Shown here in pieces: positions 23,928 through 36,594 of a stretch of DNA of 64,000 nt (the first letter of the stretch is position 1; each line of letters starts with the position of its first letter). Below the pieces are notes generated by a model. It ran no database searches. It was not told where the DNA came from and was given only the letters and a program-made list of their open reading frames with translations. This stretch comes from Paralithodes platypus (taxonomy: Eukaryota; Arthropoda; Malacostraca; Decapoda; Lithodidae). A program made the position numbers and the translations under genes. The stretch covers positions 32,953,113 to 33,017,112 of the forward strand of contig CM064519.1 in the NCBI GenBank assembly GCA_032716605.1. Direction: 5' to 3'.

Positions 23928-24800
23928 AACAATAAAGTGTCGCAGTATGATTCAAGTTTGGAGTGTAGGATATGCGAAGGTCGGACTGTGACGTGCCCGC
24001 CTGAGGCCTTTGTGACGGGAGCTGCGGGTAGAGAGGCTGGATCGGTAGCGGCGCCGCTAAAATGGTGGCACTTCAACACTGAGACAAGCACAAGACAGAC
24101 AACATCACCTTCGGGCTCGGTGTCTGTGCTGTCGGGGGTGTCCTTAGACGCCATGGCGAAAGGGAGTGGAGGCGAGGCGGCGGAGGTGAGGTTATCCACA
24201 CACGGCACTGGAGAGAGCACAGAGTTTGAGGGAGGCTGGGAGACTCGCCATCCCGGCAGAGAGCAACCACGTGTCTCTCGGGCGCTCTCCACATCAGCCT
24301 GGGCTGGCGGTGGAGTTGGGAGGGAAATCAATGACCGAGTTGCTAGATGAAGCTCCAGGCGCCTCGTGGAACCTGTGCAAAGCTTCCATTATGGCGGCTC
24401 TGGCGCTGCTACTGAGTGGCGCATATAGCCTGTGCTGAGTTGGCCCAGCCTGACTCTCCGATGCTGATGGCTGGCTGGCTTGCTACTTAATAAGTATAAG
24501 GGCAGGGGAGATATTGTCCGAGGGTACCATGTCGGAGTAAAGTGAGGTTGGGCCGTTGGGCACAAGGTTACTGCTGCTGCTGCAAGAGGTGGCCAAAAGA
24601 GAGAGCGAGAGCGAGAGAGCAATGACGCACTCACGCAGGAAAGGAGGAGGAGGAGGTGGCATCCCAGACACTCAGCGGCCGGAGAGACACACGCACATAC
24701 AGAGAAGGAAGGAGGGAAAGGAAGAAGAGAGGGAGAAAGGAAAGCGACCACTGCCTCCTCTGCTGTGGCGATTACAGAATGAAGCGGGTGTGTTTATTAC
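23928..24800. promoter_or_regulatory. CpG-rich island, possible promoter / 5' exon region
   Basis: This is the most GC- and CpG-rich unique segment of the window (for example GGTAGCGGCGCCGC, GGCGAGGCGGCGGAGG, GGCGCTCTCC) against an AT-rich background. It carries overlapping open frames on both strands (137 codons +, 162 codons -), as GC-rich DNA tends to do. A well-framed start codon on the - strand lies inside it. The simplest reading is a promoter-proximal island of a - strand gene; a + strand gene is not excluded. Confidence 0.35.
24109..24154 (-). other. possible first coding exon starting MASKDTPDSTDTEPE
   Basis: On the - strand an ATG at 24,154 sits in good Kozak context (TCGCCATGG). 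The frame reads Met-Ala-Ser-Lys-Asp-Thr-Pro-Asp-Ser-Thr-Asp-Thr-Glu-Pro-Glu and then reaches GAAG|GTGATG, a plausible donor. Acidic, Ser/Thr/Pro-rich N-termini of this kind are common in intracellular eukaryotic proteins but identify no family. The frame stays open upstream, so the start is chosen on context alone. No downstream exon was found in the window. Confidence 0.3.
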
Positions 24801-25498
24801 TCCGCAGAGTTATGACAGGTGGGGCAGGTTTACGGTGTGGACAGAGTGGAAATATTGTCCCATCTCTGCCCTCTGAGTAATCTTGGCTTGAACATTTAAG
24901 TATTATGTCCATGGGGAGCCACAGGTCAAGAAGGCTGACAGTGGAGCTGGACGGATAGCAAAGAACAATTGCCTGGTCGAGCTGCTTCCTCATATCTGCC
25001 GTAGCTAACAACACAAGGGATTGATTGATTGATAGAAAACTTGGCACCGTAACAACAAGGTCATATGGCGTAACAACACAATGGTTATTACTTTCCAACT
25101 CTCTATTATATCAATCTCGTCCACATCTCTACCTTGATTTATTAAATAAATGCAAATATTACGGCATTCTCTATATCCCCATTTCTCCGTTCATAAATAT
25201 GTCGATATTGTCATAATAGTACGTCAACGGCAGTCTGGTATCATATATTTTTCGAAGATAAACTTGTATATATATTTTTTCCATACGTGTTCCTATTTCA
25301 CAATGCCAACAACAATATGCAATCATTAAACCAATTACTTTAATATTTTATAAATATTTTGTTTTCAGTAAACAATATTCATTATTATATTCAGAAATAC
25401 CCTCATTATATCACTACATTGTCCTCCATGTCCCTCTACCTTGCCCGCACTTCCAGATAAAGGGCTCAACCATACCCCTTTATCTGTCAATGTATCCC
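24801..25498. other. intergenic sequence
   Basis: No gene recognised; mostly AT-rich. Confidence 0.4.
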
Positions 25499-25831
25499 TT
25501 CAAGGGGGGATGTGCGCATATATTTGCTTGTTTATTAATCTCTCTATAATTTTATTTTTAGCTTCCTCCCTGGACCTCCACCAAGCTTTAAAAAAAAAAC
25601 CCTAGACCCCCCTTCAAATTTGTTTTGTAAATTTGTCAACAGAAGAATGTCCCGGCCGAAGGCCGATTCCTCTTAAAATTACAGGCTCCCTAGCGCTCAC
25701 CAGGAACAAAATGACACACAAATGGCACGAAAGGTCTTGATATCGATAAAGAAATGGGACAAAAGGTCTTAAAATCGACAAACTAATGGAGCGAACGTCT
25801 TAAAATCTGAAAACTAACGGGGCTAAACATG
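25499..25831 (+). mobile_element. family B TTAA element, copy 3 (left TTAA mutated, right end lost)
   Basis: The left edge reads TTCAAGGGGGGATGTG, a degraded TTAAGGGG end. It contains GGACCTCCACCAAGCTT, CCCTAGACCCCCC, CCCGGCCGAAGGCCG, the core TCCCTAGCGCTCACCAGG, AATGACACACAAATGG, and subterminal repeats ending GGTCTTGATATCG, GGTCTTAAAATCG and CGTCTTAAAATCTG. It breaks off after GGGGCTAAACATG, before the usual right terminus. Confidence 0.8.
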
Positions 25832-26009
25832 TTTTCAAGTAACCCCAAATATATTTTTCACTGCCACTACAACTCATACTTTTCACTGTTCTCACTTTTG
25901 CCCCAATTTAACCTCTCGCCGCCGTCACACTATCATCCTCACACCAATGTAAACCCTCCTGATCCAATGCCAGCACACTCACTCCACATCCCTACCATCA
26001 TAGCTATTT
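25832..26009. other. intervening sequence between two family B fragments
   Basis: C-rich, simple sequence that resembles the tract at 26,340-26,820; no gene. Confidence 0.4.
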
Positions 26010-26202
26010 AACCCCTTCTCTATCGTTCGCCAGGAAAAATAATCAACACCTAAATTGTACGAAAGGTCATAATATTGACAAAGAAGTGGGGTGAAAGGTC
26101 GTAAAATAAAAAATAATGAGCGCGAACGTCTTAAAATCTGAAAACTAATGGGGCTAAATATGAGGGAGAAGGGAGCCAGAAAAAACAACAATCTCCCTTT
26201 AA
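26010..26202 (+). mobile_element. family B TTAA element, copy 4 (right half only)
   Basis: It starts inside the core (CTCTATCGTTCGCCAGG), then AATAATCAACACC, four subterminal repeats including GGTCATAATATTG and CGTCTTAAAATCTG, GGGGCTAAATATGAGGGAG, and ends ATCTCCCTTTAA. Since the region from the core through GGGGCTAAAYATG is present both here and in copy 3, this is a second insertion or a duplication rather than the missing end of copy 3. Confidence 0.8.
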
Positions 26203-26339
26203 AGAGAGGACACTGATTAGCATTCCTAGTGCATAAAGAAAACGACGTATTTCTAGTTATTTCGACAAACTACGCGATGGTATTTACTCTGGTAAAGCTT
26301 ATGAATACGGCTGTAACTGAAGCATAACCCTCACGATCT

Positions 26340-26820
26340 TGCCCTCACCCAAACCTCACACTTGAACTACACCAGCCTCATTCTCATACTTTATTTCCAC
26401 CTCCATCGTCACTCTTCTGTCCCCACTCTCATCCCTCAATTTTGTCTTCACCCCACTAACTCATTCCCTTACTCTATTAACCTATGTCCACGCTTATCCT
26501 CTCTATATATTTACACTACTTATCCCGTCCATACCCTCACTCCACATCCACCTCAACCCTGGCTTCACCCCACTCAGTCTCACCTCATACCACACCTCAT
26601 ACCTCATATCCCCAATCTCACCCCATACCAACGCTATTAACTTCACCTTCATCGATAAATCCTGCCTCTACGCTGATAACCGCACCCTGATTTCGTCCTA
26701 ACCCCACTAATTCGCTTCAACCCCATCTTTACCCTATGCACTTTTTCTTCACCCCAGTAACCCATCTCAACCCTACTCTCTCCTCAAGTTCCCATTCACG
26801 ACCCTACTAATTCCCCTCAC
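26340..26820. repeat. C-rich strand-asymmetric low-complexity tract
   Basis: The + strand is nearly devoid of G for about 480 bp, with recurring words such as CACCCCACTAA, CTCACC and ACCCCA. It reads as a very degenerate simple repeat. Open frames here (Pro/Ser/Leu/His) are compositional. Confidence 0.6.
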
Positions 26821-26821
26821 C

Positions 26822-27011
26822 TATAGTCCGTTCATTCTTGGTTGGCCAGAAATCGTAACCTCTAACCTCTGTAACTCAAAAAGGGCTAGAGCAAATGAGC
26901 AGTCAATTTATACACATATTCCCCAGCCAAGTCTTGATTAATCTAGTCCTTTTTGAGTTATGACAGGTTAGGGGTTACGATTTCTGCCCAACCTAGAATG
27001 AACGGACTATA
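26822..27011. mobile_element. family D inverted-repeat MITE, copy 1
   Basis: The termini TATAGTCCGTTCATTCT and AGAATGAACGGACTATA are perfect reverse complements, followed inward by GGTTGGCCAGAAATCGTAAC paired with GTTACGATTTCTGCCCAACC, then AACTCAAAAAGG with CCTTTTTGAGTT. The inverted repeats cover about 60 bp each with a short AT-rich centre. A related copy is at 43,765-43,978. No reading frame. A TA target duplication is possible because the ends are TATA. Confidence 0.88.
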
Positions 27012-27342
27012 CCTCACCTTAACCTTACTAACCCCTTCCTCACACCACCACCAAACCCCACCACCACCACCACCACCAAACCTCACCACCACCACCACCA
27101 CATACTTTCCGTCTCCCCCACCTTCCTGCCGGCTACGTGTGATGTTCCCGACGTGCGGCGTGTCAGACCCGTAGAGTTTATCGCAGTGTTCCTCGCAGCT
27201 GCTATACCCCCCTCCCCCTCCTCCCCCACCCTACCGATCATGACCCTACCTACCCCCTCATCACCCTAACCCCTCACCTTCTTCACCCAGGACCAGTCGG
27301 ACCCATTCCCTGCTGTCGGCTGTGTTTTCGCATTTTTATTAT

Positions 27343-27344
<2 letters not shown>
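27012..27344. repeat. C-rich tract with (ACC)n
   Basis: C-dominated sequence includes two ACC/CCA trinucleotide arrays (about 27,045-27,105). A more balanced island at 27,125-27,200 (CGTGTGATGTTCCCGACGTGC) has no gene model. Confidence 0.6.

Positions 27345-27411
<67 letters not shown>
27345..27411. repeat. (AT)n microsatellite
   Basis: Uninterrupted AT dinucleotides over 65 bp after a short TTA run. Confidence 0.97.
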
Positions 27412-29113
<1,702 letters not shown>

Positions 29114-29116
<3 letters not shown>

Positions 29117-29422
29117 TATCTACATTGCCATCGATCAATCATATATATCGATGTATCCGTTTATATGCAATTTGTAACTTATCAACCAATAATCAATATA
29201 TTCAACTGCCTATAAACCAAGCAAACAATCTACCAACTCCCTCTATCTATGTATTCTATCCATGTAATATATGCCGACCTACCCGCCCAATGTATCTCCC
29301 TATCCATCTATTATCAAACCCTACAGGAAGCGAAACACCTGAAGGAGGCACTGAAGGTACCTGAAACTGACCCGGACTTCCGCCCGGGTTTCCAGATTTT
29401 ATCATAACCCATTGTTTGCAAA
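29114..29422. other. intergenic sequence
   Basis: The inverted words CCCGG.CTTCCG.CCGGG near 29,373-29,390 could form a small hairpin. No gene recognised. Confidence 0.4.
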
Positions 29423-29885
29423 TTGGCCGAGGTGTTTTCTGTGGGTTTACCTGACGTTCTTACTGATGGCGGGGAAGATAGGGCTGATGGGGGTGTTAGC
29501 GGTGATGAATGGCGTGAGTGGTGGTGGAGGGTGGGGGGTGATGAAGTGAGTGGTAGTAGTGGTGAGGAAGTGAGTGCTGGTGGAGGCAGTGATTATGCGG
29601 TGGTGGTGCGTGTGTGTATGGGGGGGGGGTGACGAAGTGAGTAGTAGTGGTGAGGAAGTGAGTGCTGGTGGAGGCAGTGATTGTGCGTGTGAATGGTGGT
29701 GGTGTGTGTGTGGGGGGGTGGGGGGTGATGAAGTGAGTAGTAGTGGTGGTGAAGTGAGGGGTGGGAGTGATTATGCATTGAGTGCTGAAGAGTAGCTATG
29801 AATGGTGTGCGTGGTGGTGGGGGGAGAAAGAGGTGATTAAGTGAGCAGTAGTGGTGGTGATGGAGAGAGTGGTGATGAATTGAAT
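29423..29885. repeat. G-rich GTGGTGRTG-type degenerate minisatellite
   Basis: The + strand lacks C and repeats words such as GTGATGAAGTGAGTAGTAGTGG and TGGTGGAGGCAGTGATTATGCGTG at about 29,540, 29,630 and 29,725, giving a loose period near 90-95 bp. Open frames on both strands are compositional. Confidence 0.7.
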
Positions 29886-30141
29886 AGTGGTGGTGTTGTT
29901 GTTGTTGTTGTTGTTCCCCAAGCTGCCTGGCCGAACAGCCCCAAGGCCCCGAGCACGGCCAAGGCCATAACCGAGCGCCCCCACACAGAACCCTCCCTGC
30001 CGACCACAATAAAGCCTGGGTGACCGAAGCCACTCCATGGCGGGGTGCTGAGGAAGGTGCGGAAACGCCCGGGAAACCAAAGCCCCACCCAGGGCCCTGT
30101 GCCCCTCAGCAATTATGAAGAGAAAGCTGAGGGGCAAGGGA
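29886..30141 (-). mobile_element. family E short interspersed element with (AAC)n tail, copy 2
   Basis: This is the reverse-orientation copy of 9,558-9,807, clearly homologous along its whole length. Its tail reads as GTT units on the + strand at 29,895-29,916. The head contains a perfect inverted repeat (GCCCCTCAGC/GCTGAGGGGC). The mirrored long frames seen at both loci follow from shared sequence and give no evidence of a protein. Confidence 0.78.
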
Positions 30142-30291
30142 AATAGTGGTGTAATGATAGAGAGAGTGGTGATGGAATAAGTAGATATTGGGTGAATGGT
30201 GGTGACGTACTCGACAATGGTGATGGAGTGAGTGGTGAATACACGAATAGCGACAGAGTAAGCGATGAAATGAATGGTGATCCAGTGAGTG

Positions 30292-30618
30292 TTAAGGGGT
30301 AAATAATTGCTTTTGCTCCCTCATGTTTAGTCCCATTAGCTTTGAGATTTTAAGACGTTCGTTTCATTAGTTTTGGCGATTTTAAGACTTTTCGCCCCAA
30401 CTCTTTGTCAATATAAAGACCTTTCGTGTCATTTAGGTGTCGATATTTTCCTGGCGAGCGATAGCAAACCTGTAATTTTAGGAGGAACCGGCCTACTGAA
30501 AATATTACAAATTTATCTTGAAGGGGATGTTTTATTCAGCTTGACGGAGATCTAGTGAGGTTACTATAAATAATATAAATACATAAATAGACAAAAAAAC
30601 TAAGCACCACCCCCTTAA
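30292..30618 (-). mobile_element. family B TTAA element, copy 5 (complete)
   Basis: Bounded by TTAAGGGGTAAAT and CCACCCCCTTAA. The - strand order is that of family B, with AGATCTCCGTCAAGC, a shortened hairpin zone (the GGCCGAAGGCC half is missing around 30,490), core GGTTTGCTATCGCTCGCCAGG and the 31-bp repeats. The termini are less alike than in other copies. Confidence 0.85.
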
Positions 30619-31479
<861 letters not shown>

Positions 31480-31864
31480 CTCTCTCTCCCTCGGTCTCTG
31501 TCTAGCTCTAGCTTGCTCTCGCTCTCACTCTTGCTCTCGCTCTTGCTCTCTCTTTCGCTTTCGCTTGCTCTCGCTTTCGCTTTCGCTTTCGCTTGCTCTC
31601 ACTTTCGCTTGCTCTCACTTTCGCTTGCTCTCGCTCTCACTCTTGCTCTCGCTCTTGCTCTTGCTCTTGCTCTCGCTCTCACTCTTGCTCTCGCTCTTGC
31701 TCTCTCTCTCGCTTTCGCTTGCTCTCGCTTTCGCTTGCTCTCACTTTCGCTTGCTCTCGCTCTCGCTCTCGCTCTCGCTCTCGCTCTCGCTCTCGCTCTC
31801 GCTCTCGCTCTCGCTCTCGCTCTCGCTCTTGCTCTCGCGCTCGCTCGCTCTCTCTCTCTCTCTC
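31480..31864. repeat. (CTCGCT)n hexanucleotide array with variant units
   Basis: Units CTCGCT, CTTGCT, TTTCGC and CTCACT alternate in a pattern that itself repeats: the run GCTTTCGCTTGCTCTCACTT recurs at about 31,590 and 31,725. The array then becomes pure CTCGCT (about 31,753-31,840) and finally CT. All three + frames are open, giving long false proteins (Leu-Ala, Ser-Arg, Ser-Leu). Confidence 0.93.
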
Positions 31865-32794
31865 AAATGAGTTTCAATGCGGATAAATGTAAAGTACTAC
31901 ATATCGGATACCTAAATGAGAAAGCAAACTATTCGATGAATGGCACTCAGCTTAAGAATGTAAACAGCGAAACCGATCTGGGAGTAACAATATCGAGTAA
32001 CCTAAAACCGAGTCAACAATGTTCAGAAGTTGTTAAGAAGGCAAACAAAATAATTGGCTTTATAGGCAGGTCATTTGAGCATAAATCCAAAGACGTTATC
32101 CTAACCCTTTACAATTCCTTAGTCCGCCCTCTTTTGGAATACTGCGTTCAATGCTGGTGCCCTGATTACCAAAAAGACATAAACAAGCTAGAACGAGTTC
32201 AACGTAGAGTTACCAAAATTATACCTAGCCTAAAGAACAAACCATACGAAGAGCGTCTTAGAGAATTAAATATATTTCCTTTAACCCAGCGCAGATTAAG
32301 AGGTGACTTAATTCAAGTGTTCAAAATCATCAAAGGCATCGACAATATGAACTGTAGTAAGTACTTCACTATCAACCAATCTAATTACACGCGGGGAAAC
32401 GGTTGCAAAATGATTGGTAAATCTTTTAACTCACACGAATCTAAGAATTTCTTCATCAATCGAGTTGTCAACTTGTGGAATGGGCTTCCCCGAGACGTTA
32501 TAGACTGCAGCACCGTTGATTCATTTAAACTCCGCCTAGACAAATATCTCGCATCAAACCCGCGACTGACTGCGTTTGTAAATGAATAACTTTATTTTAT
32601 CCTCCCCTCAGTTACTAACCATATGTCCCCTACTAACTTCCTAGTCCTGCCACGGACATTAGTTCCAGGGCAGTAGTTCCCTTTCCAATGTTCCCTTACC
32701 CCCTCTAAACCACTGTTTGGACACTTGATCCTCAGTGTTTTGGAGGACAAGCAGCCTAGAAGGGTCACTAGATCTGTTGTGGCTTGATTTCCTT

Positions 32795-32800
<6 letters not shown>
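31865..32800 (+). mobile_element. CR1-clade non-LTR retrotransposon, 5'-truncated copy
   Basis: From AAATGAGTTTCAATGCGG onward this matches 60,428-61,370 of the longer element almost base for base, including the 3' untranslated region (ACCACTGTTTGGACACTTG, AGTGTTTTGGAGGACAAGCA) and the TTTGTACT terminus. I count about 16 substitutions in about 725 bp of coding sequence plus small indels in the 3' UTR. Severe 5' truncation is the normal outcome of incomplete reverse transcription for this class. CT repeats abut both ends. Confidence 0.93.
31868..32589 (+). pseudogene. CR1 ORF2 C-terminal fragment (post-RT region)
   Basis: An uninterrupted 240-codon frame begins MSFNADKCKVLHIGYLNEKA, contains NSLVRPLLEYCVQCWCPDYQ and LERVQRRVTK, and ends LTAFVNE-stop. 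These are landmarks of the region downstream of the reverse-transcriptase catalytic box in CR1/L2-type ORF2 proteins. Endonuclease and RT catalytic motifs are absent, so it cannot act on its own. The frame runs in from the CTCGCT array upstream, producing a 388-codon chimeric open frame of no demonstrated meaning. Confidence 0.9.

Positions 32801-32888
<88 letters not shown>
32799..32888. repeat. (CT)n microsatellite directly 3' of the CR1 fragment
   Basis: Uninterrupted CT starts at the TTTGTACT terminus of the retroelement and runs for about 90 bp. Confidence 0.97.
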
Positions 32889-32893
<5 letters not shown>

Positions 32894-33593
32894 TAAGAAT
32901 ACAATAAAAAAGGCATTTAGGTGAAAGTTCCCTTTCGGACTAACTTCTTTCTATCCTATAAAAAAAACATCCCTTGTAGGCATTTCCTAACTCATAAGGT
33001 TACACTTCATCCATTGTTTTTCCAGTATGGCTTTTTAGCCGGAGAGGCGGAAGGTGGGAAGAGAACCTTCTACTTCGTTATCCTATATTTATACTATAAA
33101 GTATCCCTGTCTGTAGTAGTATTATGGCCTAGTAGGGACCACAAGGTCTATGTGGTCTGAGTATCTGTGTAACTGTGTGTAATTCTCTCTTGCTGTGAAC
33201 AATATATGTAGAAGGAAGTAAAATTTGGTCCACAGTTATGTATACAACCAAAAGGTTCATTAATATTAGCTTTATCTATTCATATTTATCTTTACAGCTT
33301 GAGTACGAGAGGCCTTTTTTAAGTTGAATTAGTCGACGATTGTAATTTTAATTAAAATGTTTATACATTGTTAACGGGTAGATCTGCTAAACAACTAAGT
33401 AGTCTATATCATTAAACCTTTGAATACCAACGTCTTACAGTATATAATATGGCTAAAATGGCCTGGCGTTATATATAAACTATTTTACGTCGTCAACGGA
33501 TTGCAAGGCTTGACAGGAAATGTTCTTCAGCTTTTGGCTACGCAATTTCCATTATAAGCAAACTATCAGCTAGAAAATAATCCGTGATAACTG
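32889..33593. other. AT-rich intergenic sequence
   Basis: No gene recognised. Confidence 0.45.
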
Positions 33594-33667
33594 TGTTGGT
33601 TGTGTAATGGTTTAGGTGCTTATGTTCTGGGTGTGGTGTCCCGAGTTCGAATCCCGAGAGGGCCATA
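33594..33667 (+). mobile_element. tRNA-like SINE head or tRNA pseudogene
   Basis: TGGTTTAGGTG matches the RNA polymerase III A box, and AGTTCGAATCC, about 33 bases downstream, matches the B box (GGTTCGANNCC) with one mismatch. The T-arm pairs poorly (two of five pairs mismatched) and no credible cloverleaf is formed, so this is not a functional tRNA. A tRNA-derived SINE head is the likely identity; its body and 3' end are not delimited. Confidence 0.55.
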
Positions 33668-36077
33668 TGCTTTCATTAGTTTATTCAAGTACATTGGGGT
33701 TTGTAATTGATAATAATGTTAAAGAACGGGGTGTTACTTATTGTTGAAAGATCTCCATGAGTGGCCGACGGACGAAACATCCATCGCTTGTGGGTGGAAG
33801 GCTAACGCAGCTTTAAAAACATAATCTCCCGAGAACGAACTCGAAATAGGCAAGCGTTTCGGAGTAGCGAAGTTGCAACTGAGGGCCATAAATTCAACAG
33901 GATTTCGCTCCCGTCCCGACTCGCTCCGGTCGCCTCGCTGTGACTTGTGTTTTAATCTTGCACTTATCACAAAATGCCTAAAAATGACATGTTGCAAATA
34001 AAATGTGTGTTGCTGTTTGTATTCGAATTTAGTCATATCTATTACGTCAGTTATGTCAATGCCTTCTGGATTTCCAAGGTAGGCAGAGTTGGAAATTATA
34101 CATTACGTCAACCATTATTTAAAACAAAAATAAGGTCGTGAGGTGGAAATAGAGCCAACATACTTTTGTCTTCAGGTGGCTAAATGTTTGCTGACTAAGA
34201 GCCAATTGAGCTTAAATAGCACAACACGTGTCCTACGATAAATACAAATCAAACCAATAATCTTGCTATGGCTAGCTATCGTTGCTAATTGAAGAAAAAA
34301 AAACACACATAAACTAACCATCTATTTATGCTTCATAATGTATAGGGTGTTGAGTTGATTGACTTGGTAGAGTCGATTGGCAATGTCCTGTGCAACATGC
34401 AGTATTAGTTATATGCTGGCGGGAGGTAATCAGGGGTTTGCCTCAACTAAGCTCAAACTGATTACTATGATTTTAAGATGCGTTTTCCATGAAGGTAGTT
34501 ATTGGTCCTCAGTAAAGGTCCTTATTACTGGCCCCCACAGCTCATCATCATCCCCCCTTCCCCACTCCCCACCCCCACATCCTCATCCTTACCCCTACCG
34601 CCCCACCCTCTCTCAGCCCCCAACATCGAATGTTTAAGGTCGTTCCGTCTAATGCCACTTCAGATTGCATTTGATTTCATCTAATCTAACTTCAATTTTA
34701 TATAGTAATAGCCCAAGTTTTACCTACACTCATTCTTAAATAAGCTAACCAAAATGATAACCATAACCTACAGTTTATCATACCTTGCCTATAACTAATC
34801 TTACACTTTATCTTACGAAACTTAACATAAACAGACCTATACTAAGCTACCAAATCCAACAAACCTACACGACACTAATTCAACCTATCCGATTTCAGTG
34901 AAAAGGGAGGAACTAGACCACGGACGAAAATCCTTGTCAACGGACCGAACCAGAACAGCGTGAAGTAAGACCCGTGGACAAGCCGCCCCCTCGCACCACT
35001 GAGCATTACTGAAGATATAAACCCGGCTAGCATAACCATAAGTGGAGGTAATGGCAATAATAAGCCGGGTTCCAAGTTATTTGTATATTGCTTCGCGGGG
35101 TGGTTTAAGATTTGGACTATAGAGGAGCGGGCCAGAAAAGCCGGTATTGAGATAATGATTTCACTTATTATATTGTCAATTGGTTTAAAAGTACTGGGAG
35201 AGGTTTTGAGAAAAAAAAGTGCGGGTATTAGACTAGAATATATAAAAAAAAAAAGAGTTGTTTGTGTATTTCATTTGATTATTTTTTCAGAAAATTACAG
35301 TAATCTTACAATAGTTCCTCAGTAAAATACCAATAACTCAAACAAGCAATACTCCTCTCTTATTTCTGCAAGACAGTTTTCCTCACTCTCTTACAATAGT
35401 CCTTGCGGTCTCTGATTTCATTTTCAGTATAGTTTATAACATGATTTTAGTTATTGTTTTATATTATATTTTCAATGTACTTGCCTTATCTCTTTAATGT
35501 ATATCGATTTTTATTTTACCTATAACTATTTTACAACCAGATTTTTTTCGTGATTAGCACTGAACCTCGCAAAATTGTCTCCATCAAAATTGATTATATC
35601 TTATGGCCAATATACTTTCTCGACACCACTAAAACTCAATAACATTCATGATAATCTCTTCTCGTTTTGATGCCATCAACGAACTTACGTTAACATATGT
35701 ACCTAACTTTACTTAACATTTAAGAAAAAAACAAATCAAATCAATACCCTCGGGAATCTAAACCTAAGTTTTACCTAGCCTAACCTAATTCGACATAACC
35801 TAACCTAACCAAACTAACCCTAGCATCGTGTCCGTTAAAACCAGCTAACATGCCCACTAATTCTTCCCCTTGAAAGCCATTGACAACATAATTTCTCTGA
35901 TTCCCTTTTATTTTATAATTTGGCAAAGAACCACTGGGGTCCTCTCGATATCCTCTCTCTTAACATCCATTAACTAAAGATCATAGTGTTGTTTGTCGCC
36001 CCGTGTTCTCGTTGGGGTGAGAGCGGGTGCCAACTTTTTTCCACCAAGTTTTAATTAATGGTTCCGCGTCCTAGGCC
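33668..36077. other. intergenic sequence with a short telomere-like tract
   Basis: No gene recognised. A 100-codon - strand frame (33,734-34,036) has balanced composition but no domain I know. About 34,545-34,625 is C-rich. CCTAA-type words cluster at 35,764-35,822 (for example CATAACCTAACCTAACCAAA). Confidence 0.45.
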
Positions 36078-36300
36078 GTTGTGGTGGTGGTGTTTGTGGT
36101 GGTGAGGGTAATGCTGCTCGAGATTGTGGTGGAGGATAAGAGGATGAGGAGAGGGAGGTTGTGGTGGTGTTGGTGGTGATTGTAGTCTAGGATGGTAGGA
36201 TCGTGGTGGTGGGGAGGTTGTTGCTTTAGATTATGGTGGAGAATAATAAGATGGGGAAAGGGTGTTGGTTGTGTGGAGAGGATGTGGATATATTGGTGGT
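36078..36300. repeat. G-rich degenerate tandem repeat
   Basis: GTGGTGGTG words, plus AGATTGTGGTGGAGGATAAG (36,121) echoed as AGATTATGGTGGAGAATAAT (36,230), suggest an imperfect duplication of about 109 bp. The + strand is almost free of C. Confidence 0.7.
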
Positions 36301-36379
36301 TCCGTTAATGAATACTGCAACACTCATGCCGGCACACCAAACAACTGCACCTCAACAATCAAATTCCCACGACATTGAC

Positions 36380-36419
36380 ACTCTCTCTCTCACTCTCTCT
36401 CTCTCTCTCTCTCTCTCAC
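36380..36419. repeat. (CT)n microsatellite
   Basis: Short CT array with one CACT interruption. Confidence 0.93.
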
Positions 36420-36594
36420 TGGCCCACTATTAACCCCATCCTCTGTGTCGATATCCTTTCCTATATGGGCCTACCTACCTATACCTGCCACCCTCGCCTC
36501 CCACCATACCTCATCCCGTTGGCCGGCCGTATCGACGTATCGGCTCGGCAGGGTTGTATCGTGGGAGAAAGTCTTTGACGGGCTGAGTCAATAT

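Noticed and set aside
23843..24350. Full-length 162-codon (-) or 137-codon (+) proteins in the CpG island
   Set aside because: Both frames overlap in GC-rich DNA where stops are rare. Only a short start-plus-donor on the - strand has independent support.
33594..33667. Functional tRNA gene
   Set aside because: A and B boxes are present, but the T-arm is mispaired and no credible acceptor or anticodon stem is formed; better read as a SINE head or pseudogene.
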